Positions 16,340-24,630 of a stretch of 64,000 bases of DNA are shown here, one piece after another. The notes below the pieces were generated by a model. That model was not told the DNA's origin and did no database searches. It saw only the letters and a list, made by a program, of their open reading frames with translations. The stretch's first letter is position 1; each line of letters opens with the position of its first letter. Source of the DNA: Fodinibacter luteus (GTDB lineage: Bacteria > Actinomycetota > Actinomycetes > Actinomycetales > Dermatophilaceae). The stretch is taken from positions 248,001 through 312,000 of the forward strand of contig NZ_BAABGM010000001.1 of NCBI RefSeq assembly GCF_039541575.1. The letters are read 5' to 3'. Position numbers and translations under genes: made by a program.

Positions 16340-17247
16340 CACCGTCCCCCCACCCACCGCCCGAGCCCCAGTCCGAGCCCGAGCCCCAGCCCGAGCCCCA
16401 GTCCCAGCCCGAGCCCGAGCCCCAGCCCGAGCCCCAGCCCCAGCCCGAGCCCGAGCCCGAGCCGGAGCCCCAGCCCCGGCCCGGGTCCACCGCCCGCCCC
16501 ACCGCCGTCGTCACCGGAGCGAGCAGCGGCATCGGCGCGGCCACCGCCCGGCTCCTCGCCGACGCAGGCTTCCGGGTCGTCTGCGCGGCCCGCCGGGCCG
16601 ACCGCGTCGAGACGCTCGCGTCCGAGCTCGGCGGGGACGCGGTGGCGCTCGGGTGCGACGTCACGAGCGACGAGGACGTCGCCCGGCTCGCCGCGGTCGC
16701 CGGCGCGAAGGTGCAGGTGCTCGTCAACAACGCGGGTGGGGCCCTCGGGCTCGAGCCGGTCGCGCAGGGGGACGTCGCCCGGTGGCAGCAGATGTACGAC
16801 ACGAACGTCCTCGGCACGCTGCGCGTCACGAAGGCCCTCCTGCCGGCGCTCGTCGCCGCCGACGGCGAGGGCGTCGTCGTCAACGTCGGCTCGGTCGCCG
16901 GCTACACGGCGTACGAGGGCGGCGGCGGCTACACCGTCGCCAAGCACGGCGTCCACGTCATGACCGAGACGCTGCGCCTCGAGCTCGTCGACCAGCCGGT
17001 GCGCATCACCCTCGTCGCCCCCGGCATGGTGCGCACCGAGGAGTTCTCGCTGACCCGCTTCGACGGCGACCGGGCGCGCGCCGACGCCGTCTACGCCGGC
17101 GTGCCCGACCCGCTCGTCGCCGAGGACGTCGCCGACGCGATCGTGTGGATGGCCACCCGGCCGGCCCACGTCAACGTCGACCTGCTCGTCCTCAAGCCGC
17201 GCGCCCAGGCGGCCCCGCACAAGGTCCATCGCCTCCCCACCCCCTGA
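16336..17247 (+). CDS. SDR oxidoreductase with Pro-Glu-Gln repeat N-terminus
   Basis: A 303-residue short-chain dehydrogenase. The NAD(P)-binding TGASSGIG is at residues 60-67, followed by NNAGG, the catalytic Ser in VGSVAGYTAY, and the YTVAK catalytic Tyr-Lys pair. It resembles YdfG/serine-type SDRs, although its substrate is unknown. Residues about 8-48 are an unusual run of PEPQPEP repeats absent from normal SDRs, encoded by tandem six-base units; the true folded protein could begin near residue 53. GTG at 16336 overlaps the stop of the hotdog gene. It converges on pdxH. Confidence 0.88.
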   Translation: MTPSPHPPPEPQSEPEPQPEPQSQPEPEPQPEPQPQPEPEPEPEPQPRPGSTARPTAVVTGASSGIGAATARLLADAGFRVVCAARRADRVETLASELGGDAVALGCDVTSDEDVARLAAVAGAKVQVLVNNAGGALGLEPVAQGDVARWQQMYDTNVLGTLRVTKALLPALVAADGEGVVVNVGSVAGYTAYEGGGGYTVAKHGVHVMTETLRLELVDQPVRITLVAPGMVRTEEFSLTRFDGDRARADAVYAGVPDPLVAEDVADAIVWMATRPAHVNVDLLVLKPRAQAAPHKVHRLPTP

Positions 17248-17335
17248 CCGCGGTGGGTGCGCACGTGGTCGCCCCGGCAACCGCGTCCGCACTCGCGGCG
17301 AGGGAAGGAGTCAGCGGACAGACCGCCGGATGCCG

Positions 17336-18022
17336 TCAGGGCTGGCGGCGATGGAGCCGCCACGCCGACGCGTCCCCGAGGTCGCCGTCGCCGGTCCTCG
17401 TGAACACGAGGCGGTCGTGGAGCCGGTTGCGCCGGCCCGCCCAGAACTCGACCTCGTCGGGCACGACCCGGTAGCCGCCCCAGAAGTCGGGCACCGGCAC
17501 GTCGCCCTCGCCGCCCTCGTCGCCCGCGTCGGGGAACTCGGCGGCCCGGCGCGCGTACGCCTCCTCGAGCTCGGCCCGGGAGGCGACCGGCTCGGACTGC
17601 CGCGAGGTCCACGCCGAGATCCGCGAGGCCCACGGGCGCGAGTGCCAGTACTCGAGCACCTCGGCCCGGTCGAGGGGCACCGCGCGCCCGCGGAACCGGA
17701 TGGCGCGGTACATCGCCGGCCAGGTCAGCGCGACGGCCACGGCCGGGTTGCCGTCGATCTCCCGCCCCTTGGCCGAGGTCAGGGCGGTGACGAAGCCGGG
17801 CCCGCGCTCGTCGAGGAAGCGCAGGAGCACGGTGCGGACGTTCGGCGCGCCGACGGCATCCACGGTGGCGACGGACGCGGCGAGCGGCTCGAAGACGTCC
17901 GGCTCGACCGCGGACCGCACGACCGCCTCGTCGACCCAGGCCCGGGCCTGCGCGTAGGGGGTGTCGAGGAGCTGGTCCTCGCTCAACCCGTCACCGGCGT
18001 AGTCGACGCGCACGTGGCTCAT
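17336..18022 (-). CDS. pdxH: Pyridoxamine 5'-phosphate oxidase
   Basis: A 228-residue FMN enzyme that oxidises pyridoxamine- or pyridoxine-5'-phosphate to pyridoxal phosphate. Conserved FMN-contacting blocks are visible: NVRTVLLRFLDERG, LTSAKGREIDGNP, VALTWPAMYRAIRFRG, and the C-terminal signature FWGGYRVVPDEVEFWAGR with NRLHDR. The length is normal. The ATG at 18022 lies six bases after TACGAT (minus strand, 18029-18034), suggesting a leaderless mRNA. A short Asp-Glu-Gly insertion (DAGDEGGEGD) sits before the signature. Confidence 0.95.
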   Translation of the reverse strand: MSHVRVDYAGDGLSEDQLLDTPYAQARAWVDEAVVRSAVEPDVFEPLAASVATVDAVGAPNVRTVLLRFLDERGPGFVTALTSAKGREIDGNPAVAVALTWPAMYRAIRFRGRAVPLDRAEVLEYWHSRPWASRISAWTSRQSEPVASRAELEEAYARRAAEFPDAGDEGGEGDVPVPDFWGGYRVVPDEVEFWAGRRNRLHDRLVFTRTGDGDLGDASAWRLHRRQP

Positions 18023-18061
18023 CGCCCGATCGTATGCCGCGGGCCGCGGGCCGCCGGCCGC

Positions 18062-19342
18062 TCAGGGCGTCGGGTGGCGCGCGTCGTAGCGCAGGAAGTG
18101 CCGGTGCCGAAGCGACAGCACGCCGATGGCGATGATGCACGCGACGCCACCGGCGACCGCCATCCAGCCCTCCCCGATCCGCTCGGCGACGACGCCCCCG
18201 AGCAGCTCCCCGACCCTCGGCCCACCGGCGACGACGACGATGAAGACGCCCTGGAGGCGCCCCCGCATCCGGTCGGGTGCCGCCGACTGCAGGATCGTCG
18301 TGCGGAAGACCGCGCTCACGGCATCCGCTCCACCGGCGAACGCCATCGCCGCCAACGCCCCCCACAGCGCCTGCTGCGGCGTGAGCCACCCGCCGGCGCC
18401 GAGCAGCGCGACCCCCAGGCCGAGGACACCCAGGCCCCAGCCGACGATGCTCACCATGATCGCGAGGCCCTGCCGTCGGACGGCGCCGAGCCGGCCCGAC
18501 ACGAGAGTGGCGAGCACCGCACCGACGGCCGCCGCAGCGTAGAGGTAGCCGACGGTGCGTGCGCCGCCGCCGAGGATGACGGCACCGGCGGCCGGGAAGA
18601 TGACCCTCGGCTGGGCGAGGAGCATGGCCGCGATGTCGGCGACGAAGGTCATCCGCACGTTCGGCGCGGTGCGCAGGAACCGGAAGCCGTCGACGACGGA
18701 GGCGAACCCGGCCCGGCTCGCGCCCCCCTCGGAGTGCGGCTCGGGGGGCAGCGACTCGAGGCGCCACAGCCCCCAGAGGGCGGCCATCGTGACGAGCGCG
18801 TCGACGGTGTACGCCGTGCGGAACCCGCCCCAGTCGACGAGCAGCCCCGCGAGGAGCGGGCCGACCATCATCGCCGCCGACATCGCGAACACCCCGAGGG
18901 CGTTGGCCGCGGGCAGCTGCTCGCGCGGCAGGATCCGCGGGTAGATGCTCGTGCGGGCCGGTGAGCTGACCCCGAAGGCCCCGTTCCACAGCGCGACGAG
19001 CACGTAGAGCACCCAGACCTCGTCGTTGCCGAGCCACGCCTGCACCGCGCACGCGATCGAGGTGAGCCACGCGACGAGGTTCGCGACGAGCGCCACGGTG
19101 CGCCGGTCGTGGTGGTCCGACAGCGAGCCGCCGTACAGCCCCATGACGACGAGCGGCACGAGCGCGAAGAACCCGACGAGGCCGACCGAGGCCGTCGACC
19201 CGGTGATGTCGTAGACCTGGAGGCCGATGGCGACGACGGCCATCTGCGAGCCGACGTTGGACAGCGTGAACCCGGTGTACAGGCGCCGGTATGCCGCGTT
19301 CTCCCGGAGCGGTGTGAGGTCCGGGAGGTGGGAGCGCAGCAC
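18062..19342 (-). CDS. MFS exporter (EntS-like)
   Basis: A 426-residue MFS protein with twelve predicted helices. The start LRENAAYRRLYTGFTLSNVG, the motif GLYGGSLSDHHDRR and SSPARTSIYPRILPREQLPAANAL are typical of the EntS/DHA3 exporter branch, which includes siderophore and drug efflux pumps. Substrate is unknown. GTG at 19342 gives the family's usual short N-terminus; an upstream in-frame extension crosses into the NYN gene promoter. It is divergent from the NYN gene and follows pdxH with only 39 bases between genes. Confidence 0.85.
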   Translation of the reverse strand: MLRSHLPDLTPLRENAAYRRLYTGFTLSNVGSQMAVVAIGLQVYDITGSTASVGLVGFFALVPLVVMGLYGGSLSDHHDRRTVALVANLVAWLTSIACAVQAWLGNDEVWVLYVLVALWNGAFGVSSPARTSIYPRILPREQLPAANALGVFAMSAAMMVGPLLAGLLVDWGGFRTAYTVDALVTMAALWGLWRLESLPPEPHSEGGASRAGFASVVDGFRFLRTAPNVRMTFVADIAAMLLAQPRVIFPAAGAVILGGGARTVGYLYAAAAVGAVLATLVSGRLGAVRRQGLAIMVSIVGWGLGVLGLGVALLGAGGWLTPQQALWGALAAMAFAGGADAVSAVFRTTILQSAAPDRMRGRLQGVFIVVVAGGPRVGELLGGVVAERIGEGWMAVAGGVACIIAIGVLSLRHRHFLRYDARHPTP

Positions 19343-19396
19343 CCGCCGATCATGCCCGACGCCGCCCTCCGCCCCTCGCGGGCATAGGGTCCGGAC

Positions 19397-20296
19397 ATGG
19401 ACAAGCCGGCCCAGATCGCCCTGCTCATCGACGCCGACAACGCCACGGCCGCGCGGATCGACGTCATCCTCGGTGAGCTCTCCCGGCTCGGCGAGACCAA
19501 CGTCCGTCGGGCCTACGGCAACTGGACGAAGAGCGGCCTCAAGGCCTGGCAGGAGGTGCTGCACGAGAACGCGATCCGCCCGGTGCAGCAGTTCGACCTC
19601 AGCAAGGGCAAAAACGCGAGCGACATCGCCCTCGCCGTCGACGCCGTCCACATCCTGCACACCCAGCGGCCCGACGCGTTCGCGCTCGTGTCGTCCGACG
19701 CGGACTTCACCCCCCTCGTCATGCACCTGCGCGAGCACGGGGCCCACGTCTACGGCTTCGGCGACGCGAAGACGCCCGCCCCCTTCCAGAGCGCCTGCAC
19801 GCGCTTCCTCGTCCTGGACCGCCTCTCCTCGGCGAGCGGTCAGGCGGATGCCGGCCCCACGGCATCCGACGAACCCGCCCCGGCCGCGAAGCGCACGACC
19901 CGGGCCCGCAAGGCGACCGCCGCGCCGACCACGGTCGCCAAGGCGCCGGGCACGGCGGCGACGCGGTCGGCCAGGAAGACGGCGGAGGATGCCGTGCCCG
20001 CCGCACCGCCGCCGCGCGCCACCCGCGCCCAGCTGCGGGGCGACCGCAAGCTCGTCGCCCTGCTGCGCCGGGCCGTCGAGGGCGCCGCCGACGACTCGGG
20101 ATGGGCCCGCGTCGGCACGGTGGGCAACCACATCTCGAACCAGTCCTCGTTCGACCCGCGCAACTACGGCTACGCGAAGCTGAGCAAGCTCCTCGAGGCC
20201 ACCGACCTCTTCGACATCCGTGACGTCGGCGGCCCGGGCATGGCCGTGCGCGACCGTCGCACGTCCACGAACGGGACGAGCACTCCCAACCCGTGA
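19397..20296 (+). CDS. NYN-domain protein with C-terminal OST-HTH/LOTUS domain
   Basis: A 299-residue protein. Residues 5-150 form a LabA-like NYN (PIN-fold) nuclease domain with the acidic pattern ALLIDADNA, KNASDIALAVDAV and VSSDADFTPL. A Pro/Ala/Lys-rich linker (about 155-215) follows, then an OST-HTH/LOTUS domain (about 220-290; NHISNQSSFDPRNYGYAKLSK is split as the motif RNYGYAKLSKLL). This pairing is common in bacteria and suggests RNA binding or RNA turnover; no target is known. TAGGGT at 19385-19390 lies six bases before the ATG. Confidence 0.85.
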   Translation: MDKPAQIALLIDADNATAARIDVILGELSRLGETNVRRAYGNWTKSGLKAWQEVLHENAIRPVQQFDLSKGKNASDIALAVDAVHILHTQRPDAFALVSSDADFTPLVMHLREHGAHVYGFGDAKTPAPFQSACTRFLVLDRLSSASGQADAGPTASDEPAPAAKRTTRARKATAAPTTVAKAPGTAATRSARKTAEDAVPAAPPPRATRAQLRGDRKLVALLRRAVEGAADDSGWARVGTVGNHISNQSSFDPRNYGYAKLSKLLEATDLFDIRDVGGPGMAVRDRRTSTNGTSTPNP

Positions 20297-20354
20297 CCGG
20301 GCCGTGCACAATGGGCCAGCCCGACAAAGGCGCCGAGCGACGATTGGGGATCCC

Positions 20355-21503
20355 ATGACCACCGCAGCACCCGCAGCCACCGCAGCACCGGCCGGCACCG
20401 CGCCCGACCCCGACTTCCGGCCCGGCCTCGAGGGGGTCGTCGCCTTCGAGACCGAGATCGCCGAGCCCGACAAGGAGGGCGGGGCGCTGCGCTACCGGGG
20501 CGTCGACATCAACGACCTCGTGGGCCGGGTCTCCTTCGGCCAGGTGTGGGGCCTGCTCGTCGACAACGAGTTCGACCCGGGGCTGCCGCCGGCCGAACCG
20601 TTCCCCCTGCCGGTGCACACCGGCGACATCCGGGTCGACGTGCAGTCGGCGCTGGCGCAGCTCGCCCCCGTGTGGGGCTTCAAGCCGCTCCTCGACATCG
20701 ACGACGACGAGGTCCGCGACAACCTTGCCCGGGCCTCGGTCATGGCGATGTCGTTCATCGGGCAGTCCGCCCACGGCCAGTCCTCGCCGATGGTCCCGCA
20801 GCGCGAGGTCGACAAGGGCCGCACCATCGCGGAGCGGTTCATGATCCGCTGGCGCGGGGAGCCCGACCCCAAGCACGTCGAGGCCATCGACTCCTACTTC
20901 ATCTCCGCCGCGGAGCACGGCATGAACGCCTCGACGTTCACCGCCCGGGTCATCGCGTCGACCGGCGCGGATGCCGCTGCGTGCCTCTCCGGGGCCATCG
21001 GGGCGCTGTCCGGGCCGCTGCACGGCGGCGCGCCGAGCCGGGCGCAGCACATGATCGAGGGCGTCGAGCGGATGGGTGACGCCCGGCGCTACGTCAAGGA
21101 GGTCCTCGACCGCAAGGAGCGCCTCATGGGCTTCGGGCACCGCGTCTACCGGGCGTACGACCCGCGGGCGGCGGTGCTGCGCGACACCTGCCGGCGGCTC
21201 GGCGCCCCCCGCTACGAGGTCGCGCTCGAGCTCGAGAAGGCCGCCATCGCCGAGCTCGCCGAGCGCCACCCCGAGCGCCGGATGGAGACCAACGTCGACT
21301 TCTGGGCCGCCGTGCTCCTCGACTTCGCCGACGTGCCGGGCGACATGATGACCCCGCTCTTCGCCGCCGCGCGCACCGCCGGCTGGTCGGCCCACATCCT
21401 CGAGCAGAAGCGCACCGGCCGACTCATCCGTCCGAGCGCTCGCTACGTCGGCCCCGGTCCGCGCCCCATCGAGGACGTCGTCGGCTTCGACCCCGACCGC
21501 TGA
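20355..21503 (+). CDS. Citrate synthase 2
   Basis: A 382-residue citrate synthase condensing acetyl-CoA with oxaloacetate. Catalytic regions are visible: EHGMNASTFTAR, GPLHGGAPSRA (His), MGFGHRVYRAYDPRA (His) and VDFWAAVLLDFADVP (Asp). It resembles the actinobacterial CitA/citrate synthase 2 group, which is shorter than the main GltA enzyme. The ATG at 20355 has GGGGATCCC upstream, a weak site. It probably starts its own transcript after the NYN gene. The 412-bp gap downstream carries small repeats and a long palindrome. Confidence 0.92.
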   Translation: MTTAAPAATAAPAGTAPDPDFRPGLEGVVAFETEIAEPDKEGGALRYRGVDINDLVGRVSFGQVWGLLVDNEFDPGLPPAEPFPLPVHTGDIRVDVQSALAQLAPVWGFKPLLDIDDDEVRDNLARASVMAMSFIGQSAHGQSSPMVPQREVDKGRTIAERFMIRWRGEPDPKHVEAIDSYFISAAEHGMNASTFTARVIASTGADAAACLSGAIGALSGPLHGGAPSRAQHMIEGVERMGDARRYVKEVLDRKERLMGFGHRVYRAYDPRAAVLRDTCRRLGAPRYEVALELEKAAIAELAERHPERRMETNVDFWAAVLLDFADVPGDMMTPLFAAARTAGWSAHILEQKRTGRLIRPSARYVGPGPRPIEDVVGFDPDR

Positions 21504-21559
21504 GCCGGGCGCACCTCGCCGCGTTCCGGGCCGGGCCTCCCGGTCCGAGCCGGCGGCGC

Positions 21560-21618
21560 GGCATCCGTGGCGCTCCGAGCGGCATCCGTGGCGCTCCCGA
21601 CCGGCATCCGTGGCGCCC
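21560..21618. repeat. Three copies of GGCATCCGTGGCGC
   Basis: The 14-mer recurs at 21560, 21581 and about 21603, a 21-22-bp tandem unit right after the citrate synthase gene. Each copy includes the GGCATCC heptamer that is over-represented throughout the window. Confidence 0.8.
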
Positions 21619-21659
21619 TCACAGCGGCACCCCATGGGCCCCCAACACACCGCCCCGGA

Positions 21660-21701
21660 ATGCTTTCACCGCGGAAGGAATTCCTTTCGCGGTGAAAGCA
21701 T
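21660..21701. other. 42-bp near-perfect palindrome
   Basis: From 21660 to 21701 the sequence reads as its own reverse complement except for a single mismatched pair. The arms begin ATGCTTTCACCGCG, and the centre is GGAATTCC. It is markedly AT-richer than its surroundings and lies 159 bases after citrate synthase and 214 bases before serC. It could extrude as a cruciform, form a long transcript hairpin or bind a dimeric regulator. Confidence 0.85.
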
Positions 21702-21915
21702 CTCTGGGCAGGTGATGTCCTCACGCTCGGTGAGGGCCGCCGGAGCCCACCAGCCGGTCCACGTGCTGGAAGTCACGTCCGGCATCCGGTCACCATCCGT
21801 GAGGATGGATGCCGGTCACGGGTCGCCGACGGCGTCGGCCCGCGGCCCGCGCGTCCGCCCCCGGTCGAGGGCGGACGACGCCCCACGACACACCCACCCG
21901 ACACCGGAGACCCCC

Positions 21916-23046
21916 GTGAGCGAGCCAGCCCAGATCACCATCCCCGCCGACCTGCTGCCCGCCGACGGTCGCTTCGGGTCCGGTCCGTCGAAGGTCCGCC
22001 CGGCGCAGGTGGACGCCGTCGCCGCGATCGGTCGCACGGTGCTCGGCACCTCCCACCGCCAGGCGCCGGTGCGGAACCTCGTCAAGGCGGTCCGGTCCGG
22101 CCTGTCCACCTTCTTCGACCTGCCCGAGGGCTACGAGGTCGTCCTCGGCAACGGTGGCGCGACGGCCTTCTGGGACATCGCCGCCTTCGGCCTCGTGCGC
22201 GACCGCGCCCAGCACCTCACCTTCGGCGAGTTCTCGAGCAAGTTCGCCACCGTCACGAGGAACGCGCCGTTCCTCGGCGAGCCGACCGTCATCTCGAGCG
22301 AGCCGGGCAGCCGCCCCGACCCCCGCGCCGAGGCCGGTGTCGACGCCTACGCGTGGGCCCACAACGAGACGAGCACCGGGGTCATGGCGCCGGTGCAGCG
22401 GGTCGAGGGGGCGGACCCCGACGCACTCGTCCTCATCGACGCGACCTCGGGCGCCGGTGGCCTTCCCGTCGACGTCCGCCAGGCCGACGTCTACTACTTC
22501 GCCCCGCAGAAGTCCTTCGCCTCCGACGGTGGGCTGTGGCTGGCCCTGTTCTCCCCCGCGGCGCTCGCCCGCGTCGAGGAGGTCGCGGCATCCGGACGCT
22601 GGGTGCCCGACTTCTTCAGCCTCCCGACGGCGATCAGCAACAGCCGCCTCGACCAGACGTACAACACCCCGGCCGTGGCCACGCTCGCGATGCTCGCCGA
22701 CCAGGTCGAGTGGCTCAACGACCAGGGCGGCCTCACCTGGGCCACGGCCCGCACGAAGGACTCCTCCGGCCGCCTCTACGACTGGGCCGAGGCGAGCGAC
22801 TACGCCACCCCGTACGTCAGCGACCCGACGCACCGCTCGCAGGTGGTCGCGACGATCGACTTCGACGACGCTGTCGACGCCTCGGCCGTCGCGAGGACCC
22901 TGCGCGCCAACGGGGTCGTCGACGTCGAGCCCTACCGCAAGCTCGGCCGCAACCAGCTGCGCGTCGCCTGCTTCCCGGCTGTCGAGCCCGACGACGTGAG
23001 CCGGCTCATCGGCTGCGTCGAGTACGTCGTCACCCGCCTGGCCTGA
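21916..23046 (+). CDS. serC: Phosphoserine aminotransferase
   Basis: A 376-residue PLP enzyme of the serine pathway that converts 3-phosphohydroxypyruvate and glutamate to phosphoserine. The actinobacterial SerC form is recognised from RFGSGPSKVRP, LGTSHRQAPVR, LGNGGATAFWD, the AHNETSTGV block and the PLP lysine K199 in YYFAPQKSFASDGGLW. GTG at 21916 has GGAGA six bases upstream. It overlaps the convergent acyltransferase gene by 17 bp. The long leader region with a palindrome and an inverted GGCATCC/GGATGCC pair (21780-21815) may hold control sites. Confidence 0.94.
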   Translation: MSEPAQITIPADLLPADGRFGSGPSKVRPAQVDAVAAIGRTVLGTSHRQAPVRNLVKAVRSGLSTFFDLPEGYEVVLGNGGATAFWDIAAFGLVRDRAQHLTFGEFSSKFATVTRNAPFLGEPTVISSEPGSRPDPRAEAGVDAYAWAHNETSTGVMAPVQRVEGADPDALVLIDATSGAGGLPVDVRQADVYYFAPQKSFASDGGLWLALFSPAALARVEEVAASGRWVPDFFSLPTAISNSRLDQTYNTPAVATLAMLADQVEWLNDQGGLTWATARTKDSSGRLYDWAEASDYATPYVSDPTHRSQVVATIDFDDAVDASAVARTLRANGVVDVEPYRKLGRNQLRVACFPAVEPDDVSRLIGCVEYVVTRLA

Positions 23047-24445
23047 ACGCCTCGAGCTCGGCGCCTATCCGCTCGGCCAGCCACGCCGACTCGGGCAGGA
23101 GGCCGGGGTCGCACACGAGCGACACCCCGAGCGTGCCCGCGTAGGACAGCACGTCGAAGGACACCGCCACGTTGCCGGGGTTCAGGGCCACCGGCACGAC
23201 CGCGGTCACCTCGGTACCCGCGACCCGCAGTCGCTCGGCCGGGCCGCGGACGTTGGTGACGAACGTGTGCACCAACCGCTGGTGGTCGATGAACACCTGG
23301 AACGCCCCGACCGCCGCAAGGGCACGGAAGGCCGGGGTGAGCACCGCGGCCGAGCCGCCCCGTCCGGGAGCCCGCACTCGGTCCTGCTGGTCCACGAGGG
23401 CGGCGAGGCGACGGCCCCGGTCCGGGAGGGCGGGCACCCGCACCGGCACGACCCCGGTCTCGTTGCCGAGCGCCGCAGCATCGTCCTGGCGCCGTCGGGA
23501 CACGGGCACGGAGACGACGAGCTCCCCCACCCGCTCGCCACGGCGCGCAAGCAGCGCGACGAGAGCGCCGGTGACGGCGGTGACGACGGCGTCGTTGACC
23601 GTGGCACCGGCGGCTCGGGATGCCGTGCGCACCGCCTCGAGGTCGACCGTCGCCACCTCGATCCGGCGCCGGTCCCCGGTCGCGCCCAGCAGGCTGCAGC
23701 GGTCGGCCAGGTGCGGACGTCGCAGCCCGAGCTCGTGCATCCCACCTCCGAGGTAGCGGCCGGACGAGCCGGACCTCCTCAGGCTCCTGAGGCGGCCGGC
23801 CCAGGCGTCCCGTGCGAGCACGCCCCACGTCGGCAGCCGCTCGGGTCCACTCCCGGGCCCGGCCCACCCTGACGCCGAAGGTCGGTCCCCGCGCCGGGAT
23901 GCCGCGCCCGGGGGGTCCGCCAGGGCACCGAGCACGGCGAGCCCGCCCATGCCGTCCGCGAGCACGTGGTGCGCGACGAGGGCGATGGCGCTGACCCCGC
24001 CGTCCGGTGCCACGAGAAGGCGGGCCCGCCACAGGGGGCGGTCGCCCGGCAGGCGGGTCAGGGCCAGGTCGGCCAGGGCGTCGAGCAGCGCGCGAGGCGC
24101 CCCACCTCCGCCCGGCCCCGCTGCGGATCCGTCGCGGGAGTGACCTGCGCCCTCCTCGACGACCACGCTGTCGACGCACGCCGCGACGGCATCCGCCCCC
24201 ACCCTCAGCCAGACCGCGCGACCCGCCCCCGGAGGGGTGCGCACCAGTCGCTGACCCAGCCGGGGCACCGAGGCCACCCGCCGGAGCACCACCGACCGAA
24301 CCACGTCGACGGCCGGCCGGGAGCGGGGATCGAGCACGAGGAGCGCGCCGATGACCATCGGCACGCGGCCGCCACGGTCGACGGCGAGCTGGAGCACGTC
24401 GTCGGCGCCGGCCCGGTCGACCCGGGGCGTCCCTGGCGTCGCCAC
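23030..24445 (-). CDS. Wax-ester-synthase/DGAT-like acyltransferase
   Basis: A 471-residue member of the WS/DGAT family, which uses acyl-CoA to esterify alcohols or diacylglycerol. The active-site motif HHVLADG (residues 159-165) has the required HHxxxDG spacing. The C-terminal blocks TVNDAVVTAVTGAL, FVTNVRGP and NPGNVAVSFDVLSYAG are also typical. Length agrees with the family. GTG at 24445 follows TAGCGT (minus strand) by six bases, indicating a leaderless mRNA. The stop region overlaps serC convergently. Its natural product, storage lipid or otherwise, cannot be told. Confidence 0.88.
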   Translation of the reverse strand: MATPGTPRVDRAGADDVLQLAVDRGGRVPMVIGALLVLDPRSRPAVDVVRSVVLRRVASVPRLGQRLVRTPPGAGRAVWLRVGADAVAACVDSVVVEEGAGHSRDGSAAGPGGGGAPRALLDALADLALTRLPGDRPLWRARLLVAPDGGVSAIALVAHHVLADGMGGLAVLGALADPPGAASRRGDRPSASGWAGPGSGPERLPTWGVLARDAWAGRLRSLRRSGSSGRYLGGGMHELGLRRPHLADRCSLLGATGDRRRIEVATVDLEAVRTASRAAGATVNDAVVTAVTGALVALLARRGERVGELVVSVPVSRRRQDDAAALGNETGVVPVRVPALPDRGRRLAALVDQQDRVRAPGRGGSAAVLTPAFRALAAVGAFQVFIDHQRLVHTFVTNVRGPAERLRVAGTEVTAVVPVALNPGNVAVSFDVLSYAGTLGVSLVCDPGLLPESAWLAERIGAELEAFRPGG

Positions 24446-24543
24446 GGTCCCACGCTAGGCGCCCCGGCCGCGGGCCACCACGGCCCCGACCACGTCACGA
24501 CCGGATGCCCCGCGCCGACGCCGGACGGCCCGTGGTCCCCGGG

Positions 24544-24630
24544 TCAGCGGGCGAGGGCGTACACGAGCGCGACGGCGACGAGCACGGCGAGCACCCCGAG
24601 CGTCATGCGGCGCCGGAAGAGCGGCGTCAC
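24544..24630 (-). CDS. 28-residue membrane micropeptide
   Basis: GTG at 24630 overlaps the MFS stop as GTGA, opening a 28-codon frame: basic head (TPLFRRRM) and one hydrophobic helix (LGVLAVLVAVALVYALA) ending in Arg. The layout matches a single-pass small membrane protein with its N-terminus in the cytoplasm. The overlap repeats the one between marR and the MFS gene, so it reads as third gene of the operon. It may stabilise or modulate the exporter, as some small proteins do for other transporters. No homologue is known to me. Confidence 0.5.
   Translation of the reverse strand: MTPLFRRRMTLGVLAVLVAVALVYALAR

Noticed and set aside
21916..23046. Serine or other riboswitch before serC
   Set aside because: No conserved aptamer core could be recognised; only simple repeats and palindromes are seen.
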